Assembly (NCBI RefSeq): GCF_003704105.1
Contig: NZ_QUOQ01000004.1
Coordinates: forward strand, 248,001-312,000
DNA: 64,000 nt
Direction of reading: 5' to 3'
DNA from: Brevundimonas lutea
GTDB lineage: Bacteria > Pseudomonadota > Alphaproteobacteria > Caulobacterales > Caulobacteraceae
Below the pieces are notes generated by a model that had not been told where the DNA came from, ran no database searches, and saw nothing but the letters and a program-made list of their open reading frames with translations. The first letter of the stretch is position 1, and each line of letters begins with the position of its first letter. Positions 1 through 10,638 of this stretch are shown here, piece by piece. The translations under genes were made by a program, and so were the position numbers.

Positions 1-1355
<1,355 letters not shown>

Positions 1356-1387
1356 GGTCGGAGCCTAGGCGCAATCGCCGGGGATGG

Positions 1388-1945
1388 CTAGCGCCCGAAG
1401 GCGGCGGCGAGGCGGTCGAGCTGCGACTGGACGGGATTGGCGGCGCTGTCGGCGGCGGCGTCGACGAACATGCGGCGGTCCAGATGGACGATGCGGTCGT
1501 GCAGCTTTTCGGCCCGGACCAGATATTCGATCAGGGCGATCGGCAGGTCCAGCGAGGTCGGCGTGGCCGGGACCGGGCGCGGGGCCAGGCGATAGCGCGG
1601 GGCGCAGGCGGCGGACGGCTCCATGTCGCCCTCGCGCACGGCGCGCTGGACCAGCAGCCAGCTGGCGATCTGCATCAGCCGGGTGGTCAGGGTCATGCTC
1701 TCGGCGGCATAGGCCAGGGCGGCCTGGCGCGACAGCAGCTTGGAATCGCGGCGGCCCTCGCCGTCCAGATAGGCGGCGGTCTCCTCGACCAGGGCCATGC
1801 CCTCCTTGAAGGTGCGCTCGAACAGTTCCGACTGGGCGAAGTCGCGCACCGTGGCCGAGCGCGCGTCGACGGCGTTCGGGAGCGGAGCGGAGATCTCAGT
1901 CATGGTCGCAGTCGCTCCCGCCACGCGCGTCAGGGTGTCAGCCAT
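1388..1945 (-). CDS. rcdA: RcdA-like regulator of CtrA degradation (DUF1465 family)
   Basis: This 185-residue, mostly helical protein matches the DUF1465 family. Its Caulobacter member RcdA is an adaptor that helps hand the cell-cycle master regulator CtrA to the ClpXP protease at the cell pole. The sequence shows the family pattern of an FAQSELFERTFKEGM helix near residue 40, a central helix around SMTLTTRLMQIASWLLVQRAV, and a C-terminal helix ending in LDRLAAAFGR. Neither a membrane segment nor a signal peptide is seen. A second in-frame ATG at residue 15 could be the real start. The upstream neighbour on the same strand is a DUF1192 protein. Family assignment is by recognition of motifs, without alignment. 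Confidence 0.85.
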   Translation of the reverse strand: MADTLTRVAGATATMTEISAPLPNAVDARSATVRDFAQSELFERTFKEGMALVEETAAYLDGEGRRDSKLLSRQAALAYAAESMTLTTRLMQIASWLLVQRAVREGDMEPSAACAPRYRLAPRPVPATPTSLDLPIALIEYLVRAEKLHDRIVHLDRRMFVDAAADSAANPVQSQLDRLAAAFGR

Positions 1946-2053
1946 TCGGTCCAGACCTTACTCCGGACCGTCGTGATCCGCTTGCCGAGGCGAGGAAGCA
2001 ACGGCCGTGCCAGCCCCTGTGACACGGATTTCCCGCCTCGGGGGAGGATGAGC

Positions 2054-2263
2054 CTAGCTTTTGAAACTGAACAGGGCGTCAGCGGCGCTTTTTGTGGACT
2101 GCTTGCCGTCCAGGGCGGTGCGGGAGCGGTCGATTTCGGACTGGAGCGTCTCGATCCGCTCCTTCAGCTCCTCGACCCCGAACAGGGTCAGGTCCTCGCG
2201 CGTCAGGGCCAGCAGGGCCGCGCCGCGCGAGGGGCGGGGCTCGTTCTCGTCGAACAAAGTCAT
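2054..2263 (-). CDS. Small DUF1192 family protein
   Basis: This 69-residue protein has a short acidic N terminus, an LTREDLTLFGVEELKERIETL segment and a charged helical stretch (EIDRSRTALDGKQ) that looks like a short coiled coil. This is the pattern of the DUF1192 family, small alphaproteobacterial proteins of unknown function that often lie beside rcdA-like or oxidoreductase genes. It lies about 110 bases upstream of rcdA on the same strand and diverges from the quinone oxidoreductase gene, with about 78 bases between the two starts. No function can be assigned. Confidence 0.8.
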   Translation of the reverse strand: MTLFDENEPRPSRGAALLALTREDLTLFGVEELKERIETLQSEIDRSRTALDGKQSTKSAADALFSFKS

Positions 2264-2341
2264 GGCGTCCCTCCCGGTGGGCCTGGACCGGCCGAACCCC
2301 TATCTAGGCCCCCGAACGCCCGAAATTTCAAGGTCCGAGCC

Positions 2342-3313
2342 ATGCGCGCCATTCTGATCGACCCCGCCACCGACGGTCCCGAGGCGCTGGTGCTCGGCGA
2401 ACGGCCCGATCCCACGCCGGGACCGGGTCAGGTGCTGATCCGGGTCGAGGCGGCCGGGGTGAACCGGCCGGACGTGCTGCAGAGGCGCGGGCTCTACGCC
2501 CCGCCGCCGGGGGCCAGCGATGTGCCGGGGCTGGAGGTCGCGGGCGAAATCGCGGCGGTCGGCGAGAGCGTGGCGCGCTGGTCGGTCGGCGACCGGGTCT
2601 GCGCCCTGTTGCCCGGCGGCGGCTATGCGGAACTGGCGGTGGCCGACGAGGGCAGCTGCCTGCCCATTCCTGACGTCGTCGATGCGGTGCAGGCGGCGGG
2701 TCTGCCGGAGACGGTGATGACCGTCTTCGCCAATGTGTTCGAGGCGGGCGGGTTGAAGGCCGGCGAGACCCTGCTGGTCCACGGCGCCACCAGCGGCATC
2801 GGGGTGACGGCGATCCAGATGGCCAGGGCGGCGGGCGCGCGGGTGATCGCCACCTCGCGCGGGGCGGACAAGGCCGAGGCGGCGCGGGCGCTGGGCGCGG
2901 ATGTCGCCATCGACGCGAGCGCCGAGGACTGGGCCGAGGCGGTGGTCGCGGCCGGCGGCGCCGACGTGGCGCTGGACATGGTCGGGGCGGCCTATGCGGC
3001 CGGGCATGCGCGGGCCCTGAAGCCCGGCGGGCGCTGGGTGGTGATCGCCACCCAGGCGGGGGCGCGCGCCGAGATCGACCTGATGCAGGTGATGCTGAAG
3101 CGGCTGGTGCTGACCGGCTCGACCCTGAGAAGCCGGCCGGTCGAAGAGAAGGCGCGGCTGGCGCGAGCGGTCGAGGCGACGGTGTGGCCATGGGTCATCG
3201 ACGGCCGGGTCAGGCCGCCGATCGAGACGGTCCTGCCGCTGGATCAGGCCGCCGAGGCCCACCGGCGGATGGAGGCAGGCGGGCATGTGGGCAAGATCGT
3301 GCTGGCGGTGTGA
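2342..3313 (+). CDS. NAD(P)H quinone oxidoreductase, zinc-independent MDR family (PIG3-like)
   Basis: This 323-residue medium-chain dehydrogenase/reductase has an N-terminal GroES-like fold (GVNRPDVLQRRGLY, GLEVAGEI) and a Rossmann domain with the cofactor loop HGATSGIGVTAIQMA near residue 150. The catalytic zinc-binding cysteine and histidine pattern of alcohol dehydrogenases is absent, so it belongs with zeta-crystallin or PIG3 quinone reductases, which reduce quinones with NADPH. The open frame extends far upstream, but the ATG at 2342 starts exactly at the conserved MRAI N terminus of the family. The physiological substrate is unknown. It diverges from the DUF1192 gene. Confidence 0.9.
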   Translation: MRAILIDPATDGPEALVLGERPDPTPGPGQVLIRVEAAGVNRPDVLQRRGLYAPPPGASDVPGLEVAGEIAAVGESVARWSVGDRVCALLPGGGYAELAVADEGSCLPIPDVVDAVQAAGLPETVMTVFANVFEAGGLKAGETLLVHGATSGIGVTAIQMARAAGARVIATSRGADKAEAARALGADVAIDASAEDWAEAVVAAGGADVALDMVGAAYAAGHARALKPGGRWVVIATQAGARAEIDLMQVMLKRLVLTGSTLRSRPVEEKARLARAVEATVWPWVIDGRVRPPIETVLPLDQAAEAHRRMEAGGHVGKIVLAV

Positions 3314-3329
3314 CCGAGCGTCAGACCGA

Positions 3330-3905
3330 TCATTCAGGCTCAAGGGTCCACGTCCGACCTAACCGGTCGCAGCCGCCGTTCCGCATGACTTCGGCCACCG
3401 CTGGAAGGATCGGGTCGAGCTCGGTGGCCGATGGAGCCCGTGCGGTCAGGATGCGATCGGCGTAAAATTCTCGGGGCGCCATTCCCAGATGACCATAGCT
3501 TCCAGGCGTGACCGTCATCCAGCCTTCGACCCTGACTCTTGAAAGGCCGATGCCACACGTCAGGGGCTTGCTCATTTCAACGGCGGCTCTGAGATCGCGG
3601 CCCCCGCGGCTCATGAGACCCTCGGTTTGCGCGAAGGACGCGCCCCTAATCGGCTCTCCGTCCGGCAGAAAGTCCGCTGTTTCAAAGGTGGTTATGATCA
3701 AACCCGTGAGCGCTTCTCTCTCTCCGAGCACGACGCACCCCAGCGCATCCACATCGACATTTGGCGGCCGCGACAGGTTCGGCAGGCCGGCCTGGCAAAG
3801 GGCCCCGATCATTCCGGGGCGATTCACCTGATGCCAAGTCGCCAAACCGCTCGCCATCAGGGCGAGGGTCATGGCCGTCGTCAGCGCGACGGCGCGGCGG
3901 GTCAC
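3330..3905 (-). CDS. Hypothetical protein with one N-terminal membrane segment
   Basis: This 191-residue protein is not recognised. The GTG at 3905 overlaps the rpiA stop as GTGA, giving a translationally coupled start. The open frame goes further upstream, but only as a shadow of rpiA. Residues about 5-20 form a hydrophobic helix (ALTTAMTLALMASGLA) that could be a signal anchor or signal peptide. The remainder is soluble, with four cysteines (LCQAG, ALGCVV, LTCGIG, GGCDRL) that could form disulfides outside the cytoplasm. Stretches of the gene fall near 52 percent GC, below its neighbours, suggesting recent acquisition or relaxed selection. Confidence 0.7.
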   Translation of the reverse strand: MTRRAVALTTAMTLALMASGLATWHQVNRPGMIGALCQAGLPNLSRPPNVDVDALGCVVLGEREALTGLIITTFETADFLPDGEPIRGASFAQTEGLMSRGGRDLRAAVEMSKPLTCGIGLSRVRVEGWMTVTPGSYGHLGMAPREFYADRILTARAPSATELDPILPAVAEVMRNGGCDRLGRTWTLEPE

Positions 3906-4585
3906 GGGGTCAGGGTCTCGACGCCGCTGTCCGTTCCGATGATGGCTTCGTCGGCGAGGTCGAGGAACAGGCCGTGCTCCACCACGCCGGTGATCAGCTT
4001 CAGGTCGTCGGCGAGGCGCGCCGGATCGTGGATGGCGCCGCAGCGGGCGTCGTAGATGACATTGCCGCCGTCGGTTCTCACGATCCCCCGATCGGCCTGA
4101 CGCAGGCGGGCGGGCTGGGAGATGTCGTGGTCGGACAGGACATCGGCGATGCGGTTGCCGGTGGTCTTGTGGCCGAAGGCGACGACCTCGATCGGCAGTG
4201 GGAAGGCGCCGAGCGTCGTCACGACCTTGGCCGCGTCGGCGATGACCAGGCAGCGGTCCGACGCCTCCCACACCAGCTTCTCGCGAAGCAACGCCGCGCC
4301 GCCGCCCTTGATCAGGGCCAGCCCAGGCCCGACCTCGTCGGCGCCGTCGACGGTCAGGTCGATGCGCGAGACGTCCTCAAGCGTGGTCAGGGGCAGGCCC
4401 AGAGAACGGGCGAGGTCGGCGGTGGCCTCCGACGTCGGGACGCAGCGCAGGTTGGAGAGGTTGCGCGCCGCCAGCGCCTTGACGAACCACGCGGCGGTCG
4501 AACCGGTGCCGAGGCCCACGATCATGCCGGCCTCGACGCGCAGGGCGGCGGCCTCGCCGGCGCGTTGCTTCTGAATGTCGCTCAT
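3902..4585 (-). CDS. rpiA: Ribose-5-phosphate isomerase A
   Basis: RpiA interconverts ribose 5-phosphate and ribulose 5-phosphate in the pentose phosphate pathway. This 227-residue protein shows the family blocks [12 protein letters not shown] (phosphate loop), [11 protein letters not shown] (catalytic acidic residues) and [13 protein letters not shown] (catalytic lysine region). The open frame starts earlier, but the ATG at 4585 forms an ATGA overlap with the glmU stop and gives the usual MSDIQKQ-type N terminus, so it is preferred. It lies between glmU upstream and an orphan gene downstream, all coupled by overlaps. Confidence 0.95.
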   Translation of the reverse strand: MSDIQKQRAGEAAALRVEAGMIVGLGTGSTAAWFVKALAARNLSNLRCVPTSEATADLARSLGLPLTTLEDVSRIDLTVDGADEVGPGLALIKGGGAALLREKLVWEASDRCLVIADAAKVVTTLGAFPLPIEVVAFGHKTTGNRIADVLSDHDISQPARLRQADRGIVRTDGGNVIYDARCGAIHDPARLADDLKLITGVVEHGLFLDLADEAIIGTDSGVETLTP

Positions 4586-5934
4586 GCCTTGGCGGCCTTC
4601 TTCGCCCGCATCCGCTCCATGAAGCGGGCGGCCCATCCCGGTCGCGCCTGCTGGGGGGCGCGGGCCAGGGCCAGGTCGCCGGGGGCCACGTCCGAGGTCA
4701 CCACCGAGCCGGAGCCGATCATGGCCCCGGCCCCCACCGTCACCGGCGCGACCAGGGAGGAGTTGGAGCCGACGAAGGCCCCCGCCTCGACCACCGTCCT
4801 GTGTTTGAAGAAGCCGTCATAGTTGCAGAAGATGGTCCCGGCGCCGATGTTGGCGCCCGCCCCGACCTCGCCGTCGCCCAGATAGGCCAGGTGGTTGGCC
4901 TTGGCGCCCCTGGCCATGGCGACATTCTTCACCTCGACGAAATTGCCGACCTTCACGCCTTCGGCCAGTTTCGCGCCGGGGCGCAGGCGGGCGTAGGGGC
5001 CGACCTCGGCGCCGGAGGCGACGGTCGCGCCCTCCAGATGGGAGAAGGCGCGGATGCGGGCGCCGCCCTCGACCACGACGCCGGGGCCGAAGACGACATA
5101 GGGTTCGATCACCGCGCCGGAGCCTACTTTCGTGTCCCAGCTGAGATGGACGGTGTCGGGGGCGGGCATGGTGACGCCGGCCTCGAGCAGGGCGCCGCGC
5201 TGGACCGACTGGAACAGGGCCTCGGCCTGGGCGAGTTCCGCTTGGGCATTGACGCCCATGACGGCGTCCTCGTTCGCCGTGGCGGTGCGGGCGGCGAGAC
5301 CGCGGCCGCGCGCCAGGCCGACCACGTCGGTCAGATAGTATTCGCCCTTGGCGTTCTCGTTGGTCACGTCGTCGAGCAGGGAGAACAACAGCTCGGCCTC
5401 GGCGGCCAGAACGCCGGAGTTGCACAGGGTCAGGGCCAGCTGTTCGGGCGTCGCCTCCTTGGCCTCGACGATGGCCTCCAGTCCGCCGTCGGAACCCAGC
5501 ACCAGACGGCCGTAGGCGGCGGGGTCGCGGGCCTCGAACCCCAGCACGGCCAGGCCCTCGCCCGCCGCCACGGGCTCGATGTCGCGGGCCTTGAGCAGGG
5601 GCACGTCGCCATAGGTGACGACGACGCGGCCGGTGAAGCCGGCGAGGGCCTGACGCGCCGCCAGGACGGCGTGGCCGGTGCCGAGCGGCGGATCCTGAAC
5701 GGCCACGGCGGCTTCGCCCAGGCGTTTGACGACATGGGCGCGGACCTCGGGCGAATGGTCGCCGACGACCACAACGATGCGCTCACAGCCCAGCGCCTCG
5801 GCGGCCTCGATGGCGTGGTCCAGCATGGCGCGGCCGCCGACCCGGTGAAGCACCTTGGGGACCGGAGAGCGCATGCGCGTCCCCTGTCCGGCGGCGAGGA
5901 TGACGGCGGCGCGGGGCGTGGTGCTCATGGCCAT
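4582..5934 (-). CDS. glmU: Bifunctional UDP-N-acetylglucosamine pyrophosphorylase / glucosamine-1-phosphate N-acetyltransferase
   Basis: GlmU makes UDP-GlcNAc, the common precursor of peptidoglycan and lipid A. Residues 1 to about 230 are the uridylyltransferase domain, with the nucleotide loop LAAGQGTRM at 13-21 and the following lysine K27. The C-terminal half is a left-handed beta helix with hexapeptide repeats ([37 protein letters not shown]), which acetylates glucosamine 1-phosphate. At 450 residues it has the usual family length. It is the first gene of a unit followed by rpiA, and it diverges from the ABC ATPase gene. Confidence 0.96.
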   Translation of the reverse strand: MAMSTTPRAAVILAAGQGTRMRSPVPKVLHRVGGRAMLDHAIEAAEALGCERIVVVVGDHSPEVRAHVVKRLGEAAVAVQDPPLGTGHAVLAARQALAGFTGRVVVTYGDVPLLKARDIEPVAAGEGLAVLGFEARDPAAYGRLVLGSDGGLEAIVEAKEATPEQLALTLCNSGVLAAEAELLFSLLDDVTNENAKGEYYLTDVVGLARGRGLAARTATANEDAVMGVNAQAELAQAEALFQSVQRGALLEAGVTMPAPDTVHLSWDTKVGSGAVIEPYVVFGPGVVVEGGARIRAFSHLEGATVASGAEVGPYARLRPGAKLAEGVKVGNFVEVKNVAMARGAKANHLAYLGDGEVGAGANIGAGTIFCNYDGFFKHRTVVEAGAFVGSNSSLVAPVTVGAGAMIGSGSVVTSDVAPGDLALARAPQQARPGWAARFMERMRAKKAAKA

Positions 5935-6039
5935 TCCCTAGCGCGGCGGGAGGCGACGGGAAACCTGTCGATGCGCGGGCGCTGGCCCCCGCGCGCACAA
6001 GGGGTTAGCAATCGGGTCAGTCAGCAGGAGCGTATGCGC

Positions 6040-7149
<1,110 letters not shown>

Positions 7150-7150
7150 T

Positions 7151-8266
7151 CTAGCCGCCGATCGAGATCGCCTCGCGGTTGCGATCCATGGCCAGGCGGT
7201 CGCGCGGCAGGGCTTCGGGACAGTGGTCACGCATGAAGGCCAGCATGCCCTCGCGGATCTCGCAGCGGAGGTCGAAGGCGACGCCGGCGTTCTTGGCGCT
7301 GGCCAGCATGCGCACCTGAGCGACCCGCTCCATTACATCCGTGACCTGCAGGGTGATGACGTCGCCGTCCCAGTGCGGCGAAGCGCGGACGATGGCCTCG
7401 AACCCCTCGCGCAGCCGGTCAATCGGCGCTTCGTAGTCGACATAGAGGAAGGCCGAGCCCATCAGGCGAGTGTTCTCGCGCGTCCAGTTCTGGAAGGGCG
7501 TGGTGATGAAATAGCTGAGCGGCAGGATCATCCTGCGCCAGTCCCACAGGCGGACCACCACATAGGTCGAGGTGATCTCCTCGATGTTGCCGAACTCGCC
7601 CTCGACGATCACCGCGTCGTCGATGCGGATCGGCTGGGCGGTGGCGATCTGAACGCCGGCGATCAGGTTGGTCAGGAAGGGCTGGAGCGCCAGGCCGGCG
7701 ATGATGCCGACGACCCCCGCAGAGGCCAGCAGGCTGAGGCCCCACTGGCGGACCTCGGGGATGGTCAGCAGCGCCAGGCCCAGGGTGATGACGCCGATCA
7801 GCAGAGCCGCGACGCGCTGAAGAATGCGCGTCTGGGTGACGTGCTTCCGGGCGATCAGATTGTCCTCGGTCTCCATGTTGAAGCGGCGCAGATAGACCAC
7901 GGCCCACATGTCGACCGCCCCCACCAGCATCCAGCCGAGGGTCAGAACCAGCAGGAACAGCAGGGTCTGGCGAATCCACAGCGACGGATCGGGGTCCAGC
8001 GGCGAGACGGTGACGGCCAGGCCCAGCGCCAGGATCATCACCACGATCCGGACCTTTAGCCGCGCCCGGCTGACGATGCCGCGCCAGAAGACGTCCCGCT
8101 TGCGCACCGCGAAGGTCAGCAGGGCGAAGACGATCTGGTTGGCCGCCCAGCCGACGAAGACGAAGACCGCCACGATGGTCGATATGACCACCCACTCGGG
8201 CAGCCAGTAGAACTCGCGCCACAGGCGGAAGACCTCGCGGGTCAGATCGGTGACGAAGGCGGGCAT
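7151..8266 (-). CDS. Mechanosensitive ion channel family protein (MscS-like)
   Basis: This 371-residue inner-membrane protein has about four to five hydrophobic helices in its first 190 residues. They are followed by the MscS core: a glycine/alanine-rich pore helix (SLLASAGVVGIIAGLALQPF), then a beta domain with IRIDDAVIVEGEFGNIEEI and YVVVRLWDWRRMILPLSYF. Such channels open under membrane tension and release solutes during osmotic downshock. It lies downstream of murG on the same strand and converges with the ABC ATPase gene, with one base between the stops. Which MscS subgroup it belongs to is not resolved. Confidence 0.9.
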   Translation of the reverse strand: MPAFVTDLTREVFRLWREFYWLPEWVVISTIVAVFVFVGWAANQIVFALLTFAVRKRDVFWRGIVSRARLKVRIVVMILALGLAVTVSPLDPDPSLWIRQTLLFLLVLTLGWMLVGAVDMWAVVYLRRFNMETEDNLIARKHVTQTRILQRVAALLIGVITLGLALLTIPEVRQWGLSLLASAGVVGIIAGLALQPFLTNLIAGVQIATAQPIRIDDAVIVEGEFGNIEEITSTYVVVRLWDWRRMILPLSYFITTPFQNWTRENTRLMGSAFLYVDYEAPIDRLREGFEAIVRASPHWDGDVITLQVTDVMERVAQVRMLASAKNAGVAFDLRCEIREGMLAFMRDHCPEALPRDRLAMDRNREAISIGG

Positions 8267-8326
8267 GGCGGCGTTTGTAGCGCCTCACAGGCCGAGGCGA
8301 AACGGCCAAGCCTGCGCGTCAGCCGC

Positions 8327-9418
8327 TCAGCACCCCACGGTCGCCTCGACCAGATCGGCCAGGGCGGCGGCGGCGTGGGGCAGACCGACGGCATGGGCGG
8401 CGGTGGCCCGGCGGGTCAGCGCCTCGGGGTCGGCCAGCCAGTCGGCGAGCACGGCCGAGAGCCGCTCCGGCGTCAGCTCACGCTCGGGGATCACGGCGGC
8501 GGCGTCGACATCGGTCAGCAGGCGGGCGTTCAGGGTCTGGTGGTCGTCGGTGGCGATGGCCAGGGGGATCAGGACAGCGGGCCGCCCGGCGATGGCCAGC
8601 TCGGCGCAGGTCGAGGCGCCGGCGCGGCCGATGACAAGGTGTGTGCGCGCCAGACGCTCGGCCATGTCGGCGAAGAAGGGCTGGACCTCGGCCTGGATGC
8701 CCGCGTCGGCATAGACAGCCTGGGCCGCCTCGACGCCCTCGGGCCGCGACTGCTGGGCGACGCGCAGGCGGGCGCGCAGCGGCTCCGGCAGGTCGGCGAG
8801 GGCGCGCGGCGCGGTCTCGGCCAGGATGCGGGCGCCCTGGCTGCCGCCGGTGACGAGAAGCTCGATCGGCCCGCCGGCCTTCGGCGTCGGATAGGGTGTC
8901 TCGTACAACGCGCGGATCGCGGGACGCACCGGGATGCCGACCACGCGGGCGTCTCGCTTCACCCGGGCGGAGGCGCGCTCCAGCGTCGGGAAGGCCGAGG
9001 CGACGGCGTCGACGCGCGACGCCAGCAAACGGTTGGTGCGGCCAAGGACGGCGTTCTGTTCGTGAATGGCGGTGGGAAGGCCCTGGCTGATCGCCGCCAG
9101 CAGGGCGGGCGCCGAGGGATAGCCGCCGAAGCCGACGACGATGTCCGGGTTCAGGCGATTGAAGGCTGACCGCGCCTGTCGGACGCCGCCGAGGATGGCC
9201 GCCCCGGCCTTGACCAGAGCCACGGCGCCCGAGCCGGTGGCGGCGTTGAGGGCCAGGTGCTCCTCGGCCGGGAAGGTCGCGGCATACGCCTCGCCGCGCT
9301 TGTCGGTGGCCAGGACGATGCGCCAGCCGCGATCGGCCAGCTCGCGGGCCAGGGCCTCGGCCGGAAACATGTGCCCGCCGGTGCCGCCGGCGGCCAAAAC
9401 GCAGAGACGTGAGGTCAT
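8327..9418 (-). CDS. murG: UDP-N-acetylglucosamine-N-acetylmuramyl-(pentapeptide) pyrophosphoryl-undecaprenol N-acetylglucosamine transferase
   Basis: MurG adds GlcNAc to lipid I to make lipid II on the cytoplasmic face of the membrane. The 363-residue sequence shows the N-terminal loop AAGGTGGHMFPA, VGFGGYPSAP near residue 95, the acceptor-side IHEQNAVLGRTNR and the UDP-GlcNAc-binding VIGRAGASTCAELA with DDHQTLNA toward the C terminus. It is the last gene of the dcw cluster in this window, 32 bases after ftsW. The expected next genes, murC, murB, ddl, ftsQ, ftsA and ftsZ, do not follow. Confidence 0.96.
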   Translation of the reverse strand: MTSRLCVLAAGGTGGHMFPAEALARELADRGWRIVLATDKRGEAYAATFPAEEHLALNAATGSGAVALVKAGAAILGGVRQARSAFNRLNPDIVVGFGGYPSAPALLAAISQGLPTAIHEQNAVLGRTNRLLASRVDAVASAFPTLERASARVKRDARVVGIPVRPAIRALYETPYPTPKAGGPIELLVTGGSQGARILAETAPRALADLPEPLRARLRVAQQSRPEGVEAAQAVYADAGIQAEVQPFFADMAERLARTHLVIGRAGASTCAELAIAGRPAVLIPLAIATDDHQTLNARLLTDVDAAAVIPERELTPERLSAVLADWLADPEALTRRATAAHAVGLPHAAAALADLVEATVGC

Positions 9419-9450
9419 GGGCGCTGTGTGCCCGAGATGGCCGGTGGCCG

Positions 9451-10638
9451 CTAGACCACCCCGCGCCTCAGGTGCGCGCCGGGTTCATAGGCGCCGGGGC
9501 GTTTGCGGGTCAGGGCCAGCGCGAGCCCCATGGTCAGCCCCATGGCCAGCATGGAGGAGCCGCCATAGCTGACGAAGGGCAGGGTCATGCCCTTGGTCGG
9601 GATCAGGTTCAGATTGACCGCGATGTTGATCGAGGCCTGCAGGCCGATCAGCAGGAACAGCCCCGCCGCCGCCGTCTGTTCGAACGGATCGTTCAGCCGC
9701 ATCGCCTTGCCCAGGCCGCGCAATACGATGAAGCCATAGAGCGCGATGATGACCAGGCTGAGCATCAGGCCGAACTCCTCGGCCGCGACGGAATAGATGA
9801 AGTCGGTGTGCAGGTCGGGGACGTAGCGTTTCATCACCCCCTCCCCCACCCCGCGGCCGACCAGGCCGCCGGCGCGGATGGCCTCCGACGCGCGGTCGAT
9901 CTGGTGGGTGTCGGTGCTCTCGGGCGACAGGAAGCGGCTGAGGCGGTCGCGCATGTGGCCGAAGGTGAAATACAGCGACACCAGTCCCGCCATGGCCACG
10001 GTGGCGATGCCGGCCATCCATTTCAGCGGCACCCCGGCCATGAAGAAGACCGCCATGAAGATGGTGGTGATCAGCAGGGTCTGGCCGATATCGGGCTGGA
10101 TCAGCAGCAGGCCGACGGTCAGGGCCCACACGCCAAACGCAATGGAGACGCCGGGCACGCCCTGGCCCTTCTGCGTCTCGGCGAACATCCAGCTGGCGAA
10201 GACGATCAGGGCCGGCTTGGCGAACTCACTGGGCTGCAGGCTGAAGGGGCCGAGATTGATCCAGCGCGCGGCGCCCTTCACCTCGTCGCCGATGAAGGGC
10301 AGGGCCATCATCACCAGGATCGAACAGCCCAGCGCCAGCACGGCCAGGCGCCGCACCCCCTTGGGCGAGAAGACCGAAATCACCAGCATGGCGACCAGGC
10401 CGGCGCCCGAGAACACCATCATCCGCCACGAATAGTAGAAGGGGTCGGTGATCGCCTCGGTGGCGTTGATCGCCGCCGGGCTGGAGGCGAAGGACAGGGC
10501 CACGCCGATGAAGATCAGCAGACAGGCCGCGCCCAGCAGGCCCCGGTCGATGGTCCACCACCAGCGGGCGATCAGCGACTGATCGTTGCGCGAGAAGGCC
10601 GGGGTATAGGCCGGGGCGTGGTGGGAGCGGTCGGTCAT
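9451..10638 (-). CDS. ftsW: Septal peptidoglycan glycosyltransferase FtsW (SEDS family)
   Basis: FtsW polymerises lipid II at the division septum together with the transpeptidase FtsI. The 395-residue protein has about ten membrane helices and the SEDS hallmarks: KGAARWINLGPFSLQPSEFAK (conserved region after helix 3), the large periplasmic loop with SRFLSPESTDTHQI, and the C-terminal ILNLIPTKGMTLPFVSYGGSS-type block, seen here as NLIPTKGMTLPFVSYGGSS. The start overlaps the murD stop by 4 bases. FtsW rather than RodA is assigned from the dcw context. Confidence 0.95.
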   Translation of the reverse strand: MTDRSHHAPAYTPAFSRNDQSLIARWWWTIDRGLLGAACLLIFIGVALSFASSPAAINATEAITDPFYYSWRMMVFSGAGLVAMLVISVFSPKGVRRLAVLALGCSILVMMALPFIGDEVKGAARWINLGPFSLQPSEFAKPALIVFASWMFAETQKGQGVPGVSIAFGVWALTVGLLLIQPDIGQTLLITTIFMAVFFMAGVPLKWMAGIATVAMAGLVSLYFTFGHMRDRLSRFLSPESTDTHQIDRASEAIRAGGLVGRGVGEGVMKRYVPDLHTDFIYSVAAEEFGLMLSLVIIALYGFIVLRGLGKAMRLNDPFEQTAAAGLFLLIGLQASINIAVNLNLIPTKGMTLPFVSYGGSSMLAMGLTMGLALALTRKRPGAYEPGAHLRRGVV

